Source: Liolophura sinensis
Taxonomy: Eukaryota > Mollusca > Polyplacophora > Chitonida > Chitonidae
NCBI RefSeq assembly: GCF_032854445.1
Contig: NW_027018114.1
Coordinates: 1 to 64,000, forward strand
Direction: 5' to 3'
DNA length: 64,000 bases
Shown here: in pieces, positions 60,376-64,000 of the stretch
How the letters are laid out: every line of letters begins with the position of its first letter
Numbering within the stretch: the first letter of the stretch is position 1
Notes under the pieces: generated by a model
What the model was told of the DNA's origin: nothing
The model's input: only the letters and a program-made list of their open reading frames with translations
Database searches by the model: none
Position numbers and translations under genes: made by a program

Positions 60376-63300
60376 TTGATGTCAAGATCACGTGCCCAGC
60401 AACGGCTCTTACTCCATGGAAACCAAGGAAATTTGCAATTTTTTAACAGCTGGAGATGCCTGGCCCAATTGCGCATCTTTTGGCACCTTATTGATGTGGG
60501 TCAGTGTTCAATTGTACTTTTTACAGCGGACTGTATCAAGTACCTTGTGTTTTTTTTATATACAAATGGTGTGGTTTTTCTACATGTAGATAAAGACATT
60601 GAGTTTGTCTTCGACTTAGAAGTAAGACATTTGCTGGGTGAGTTAAATGGGCTTGGCCCAAAGATTTGACGTCGTCTGGGCTACCGAAGGGCACATAACT
60701 TATAATGAAAAGTTGAATATAGTAATGACCAGTCGCGATTGTACATAGTTAATGTAGCCGATTTCAATTCGCAAAAAGACCAGGCAAAAATCCAAAAGTA
60801 GAAAAACTGTTCCAATGCTGCTGGTAAGAGGCTAATCCGACGTATTTTTTGACGAGAAATCGAATGGTGCAAACCGCGTTGCTCTCCGACCAATACTTTT
60901 GGCTGTAGCCACAAATGAATAATCATTGATGTCAAGATCACGTGCCCAGCAACGGCTCTTACTCCATGGAAACCAAGGAAATTTGCAATTTTTAAACAGC
61001 TGGAGATGCCTGGCCCAATTGCGCATCTTTTGGCACCTTATTGATGTGGGTCAGTGTTCAATTGTACTTTTTACAGCGGACTGTATCAAGTACCTTGTGT
61101 TTTTTTTATATACAAATGGTGTGGTTTTTCTACATGTAGATAAAGACATTGAGTTTGTCTTCGACTTAGAAGTAAGACATTTGCTGGGTGAGTTAAATGG
61201 GCTTGGCCCAAAGATTTGACGTCGTCTGGGCTACCGAAGGGCACATAACTTATAATGAAAAGTTGAATATAGTAATGACCAGTCGCGATTGTACATAGTT
61301 AATGTAGCCGATTTCAATTAGAAAAAATACCAGGCAAAAATCCAAAAGTGGAAAAACTGTTCCAATGCTGCTGGTAAGAGGCTAATCCGACGTATTTTTT
61401 GACGAGAAATCGAATGGTGCAAACCGCGTTGCTCTCCGACCAATACTTTTGGCTGTAGCCACAAATGAATAATCATTGATGTCAAGATCACGTGCCCAGC
61501 AACGGCTCTTACTCCATGGAAACCAAGGAAATTTGCAATTTTTCAACAGCTGGAGATGCCTGGCCCAATTGCGCATCTTTTGGCACCTTATTGATGTGGG
61601 TCAGTGTTCAATTGTACTTTTTACAGCGGACTGTATCAAGTACCTTGTGTTTTTTTTATATACAAATGGTGTGGTTTTTCTACATGTAGATAAAGACATT
61701 GAGTTTGTCTTCGACTTAGAAGTAAGACATTTGCTGGGTGAGTTAAATGGGCTTGGCCCAAAGATTTGACGTCGTCTGGGCTACCGAAGGCCACATAACT
61801 TATAATGAAAAGTTGAATATAGTAATGACCAGTCGCGATTGTACATAGTTAATGTAGCCGATTTCAATTAGAAAAAAAGACCTGGCAAAAATCCAAAAGT
61901 GGAAAAACTGTTCCAATGCTGCTGGTAAGAGGCTAATCCGACGTATTTTTTGACGAGAAATCGAATGGTGCAAACCGCGTTGCTCTCCGACCAATACTTT
62001 TGGCTGTAGCCACAAATGAATAATCATTGATGTCAAGATCACGTGCCCAGCAACGGCTCTTACTCCATGGAAACCAAGGAAATTTGCAATTTTTCAACAG
62101 CTGGAGATGCCTGGCCCAATTGCGCATCTTTTGGCACCTTATTGATGTGGGTCAGTGTTCAATTGTACTTTTTACAGCGGACTGTATCAAGTACCTTGTG
62201 TTTTTTTTATATACAAATGGTTTGGTTTTTCTACATGTAGATAAAGACATTGAGTTTGTCTTCGACTTAGAAGTAAGACATTTGCTGGGTGAGTTAAATG
62301 GGCTTGGCCCAAAGATTTGACGTCGTCTGGGCTACCGAAGGGCACATAACTTATAATGAAAAGTTGAATATAGTAATGACCAGTCGCGATTGTACATAGT
62401 TAATGTAGCCGATTTCAATTAGAAAAAATACCAGGCAAAAATCCAAAAGTGGAAAAACTGTTCCAATGCTGCTGGTAAGAGGCTAATCCGACGTATTTTT
62501 TGACGAGAAATCGAATGGTGCAAACCGCGTTGCTCTCCGACCAATACTTTTGGCTGTAGCCACAAATGAATAATCATTGATGTCAAGATCACGTGCCCAG
62601 CAACGGCTCTTACTCCATGGAAACCAAGGAAATTTGCAATTTTTCAACAGCTGGAGATGCCTGGCCCAATTGCGCATCTTTTGGCACCTTATTGATGTGG
62701 GTCAGTGTTCAATTGTACTTTTTACAGCGGACTGTATCAAGTACCTTGTGTTTTTTTTATATACAAATGGTGTGGTTTTTCTACATGTAGATAAAGACAT
62801 TTAGATTGTCTTCGACTTAGAAGTAAGACATTTGCTGGGTGAGTTAAATGGGCTTGGCCCAAAGATTTGACGTCGTCTGGGCTACCGAAGGCCACATAAC
62901 TTATAATGAAAAGTTGAATATAGTAATGACCAGTCGCGATTGTACATAGTTAATGTAGCCGAAATCAGTTAGCAAAAAGACCAGGCAAAAATCCAAAAGT
63001 AGAAAAACTGTTCCAATGCTGCTGGTAAGAGGCTAATCCGACGTATTTTTTGACGAGAAATCGAATGGTGCAAACCGCGTTGCTCTCCGACCAATACTTT
63101 TGGCTGTAGCCACAAATGAATAATCATTGATGTCAAGATCACGTGCCCAGCAACTGCTCTTACTCCATGGAAACCAAGGAAATTTGCAATTTTTCAACAG
63201 CTGGGGATGCCTGGCCCAATTGCGCATCTTTTGGCACCTTATTGATGTGGGTCAGTGTTCAATTGTACTTTTTACAGCGGACTGTATCAAGTACCTTGTG

Positions 63301-63676
63301 TTTTTTTTATATACAAATGGTGTGGTTTTTCTACATGTAGATAAAGACATTGAGTTTTTCTTCGACTTAGAAGTAAGACAACTGCTGGGTGAGTTAAATG
63401 GGCTTGGCCCAAAGATTTGACGTCGTCTGGGCTACCGAAGGCCACATAACTTATAATGAAAAGTTGAATATAGTAATGACCAGTCGCGATTGTACATAGT
63501 TAATGTAGCCGATTTCAATTCGCAAAAAGACCAGGCAAAAATCCAAAAGTAGAAAAACTGTTCCAATGCTGCTGGTAAGAGGCTAATCCGACGTATTTTT
63601 TGACGAGAAATCGAATGGTGCAAACCGCGTTGCTCTCCGACCAATACTTTTGGCTGTAGCCACAAATGAATAATCA
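60376..63676. repeat. Right-hand satellite subfamily (monomers 110-115)
   Basis: Monomers start at 60376, 60926, 61476, 62027, 62577 and 63127. All are R-type in the variable segment. Local marks are GAAGGCCACATAAC (about 61786, 62886 and 63436) in place of GAAGGGCACATAAC, ATGGTTTGG (about 62217), AAAGTAGAAAAAC (about 60795 and 62997) and GCCGAAATCAG near 62958. The monomer at 63127 has AACTGC and GACAACTGC like type B but lacks the usual B neighbours. Confidence 0.82.
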
Positions 63677-64000
63677 TTGATGTCAAGATCACGTGCCCAG
63701 CAACGGCTCTTACTCCATGGAAACCAAGGAAATTTGCAATTTTTCAACAGCTGGAGATGCCTGTCCCAATTGCGCATCTTTTGGCACCTTATTGATGTGG
63801 GTCAGTGTTCAGTTGTACTTTTTACAGCGGACTGTATCAAGTACCTTTTGTTTTTTTTATATACAAATGGTTTGGTTTTTCTACATGTAGATAAAGACAT
63901 TGAGTTTGTCTTCGACTTAGAAGTAAGACATTTGCTGGGTGAGTTAAATGGGCTTGGCCCAAAGATTTGACGTCGTCTGGGCTACCGAAGGGCACATAAC
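63677..64000. repeat. Partial satellite monomer at the right edge
   Basis: The first 324 bp of a monomer, R-type, with ATGGTTTGG and the private GCCTGTCCCAATT, ACCTTTTGTTT and GTTCAGTTG. The array runs out of the window on this side as well. Confidence 0.95.

Larger units (their letters stand above)
1..64000. repeat. 550-bp satellite DNA, tandem array filling the window
   Basis: The sequence repeats itself every 550 bp (547-554) from the first base to the last. I located 116 monomer starts, always at TTGATGTCAAGATCACGTG or a one-base variant. All copies are head to tail in one orientation, with no interruption. Typical neighbours differ at a few to about 20 positions, and copies at equal positions of duplicated blocks differ at only a few positions per several kilobases. 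About 40% of bases are G or C. Such arrays are typical of eukaryotic centromeric or pericentromeric heterochromatin; that location is an inference here. I recognise no known named satellite family. There is no gene, RNA gene, transposon or unique DNA anywhere in the window. Confidence 0.97.

Noticed and set aside
1-64000. CRISPR array
   Set aside because: CRISPR repeats are about 25-50 bp with unique spacers; here the full 550 bp is repeated with no unique spacers.
1-64000. Phage, plasmid or other accessory gene system
   Set aside because: No unique sequence exists in the window to encode one; every base falls in a 550-bp satellite monomer.

Overview
The whole 64 kb window is one uninterrupted, head-to-tail tandem array of a satellite DNA with a modal monomer of 550 bp (observed range 547-554 bp). 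Taking a fixed point in each monomer (the T of TTGATGTCAAGATCACGTG), I find 116 monomer starts from 385 to 63677: 115 complete monomers and a partial one at each edge. All copies have the same orientation. I see no insertion, no mobile element, no unique spacer and no flanking non-satellite DNA. One monomer is about 40% GC and keeps about 18 CpG. The open frames (up to 146 codons) lie on both strands, overlap each other, recur once per monomer and change with one-base T-run differences, so I annotate no protein-coding gene. This is eukaryotic heterochromatin-type DNA (centromeric or pericentromeric by analogy), with no bacterial or phage character. The retained CpG content slightly favours a lightly methylated genome such as an invertebrate, but the species cannot be named from this sequence.

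The monomers are not interchangeable. Shared substitutions sort most of them into about 19 recurring types that follow each other in a fixed cyclic order, here lettered A B C D E F G H I J K L X M N O P Q R. The array therefore derives from a higher-order repeat (HOR) of about 19 monomers (about 10.4 kb). No complete HOR copy survives here: the order is cut and rejoined by multi-monomer duplications and deletions, as unequal exchange would produce.

Layout: 1-5335 mixed B-C-J-K-L-X-M types; 5336-8088 N-O-P-Q-R; 8089-17447 a 9-monomer block (A-H plus a junction monomer) present twice in tandem; 17448-19649 O-P-Q-R; 19650-27902 A-L, then I-J-M; 27903-33407 N-O-P-Q-R twice in tandem; 33408-36705 A-B-C with three off-order monomers; 36706-43861 E-L followed by a second E-H and an I/M hybrid; 43862-51023 N-R, A and two U-type 4-mers; 51024-58176 a region poor in the canonical types, with a local GACGTGGTC subfamily and short 2- and 4-monomer duplications; 58177-64000 a more diverged region with its own marker set.

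Superimposed on this are two alternative versions (R and V) of a roughly 95-bp segment in the middle of the monomer. They are exchanged between types as mosaics, which points to gene conversion. Private one-base indels cluster at about 5.9-11.3 kb, 36.5-37.6 kb, 47.4-48.6 kb and 52.0-52.9 kb, and probably mark residual consensus errors.
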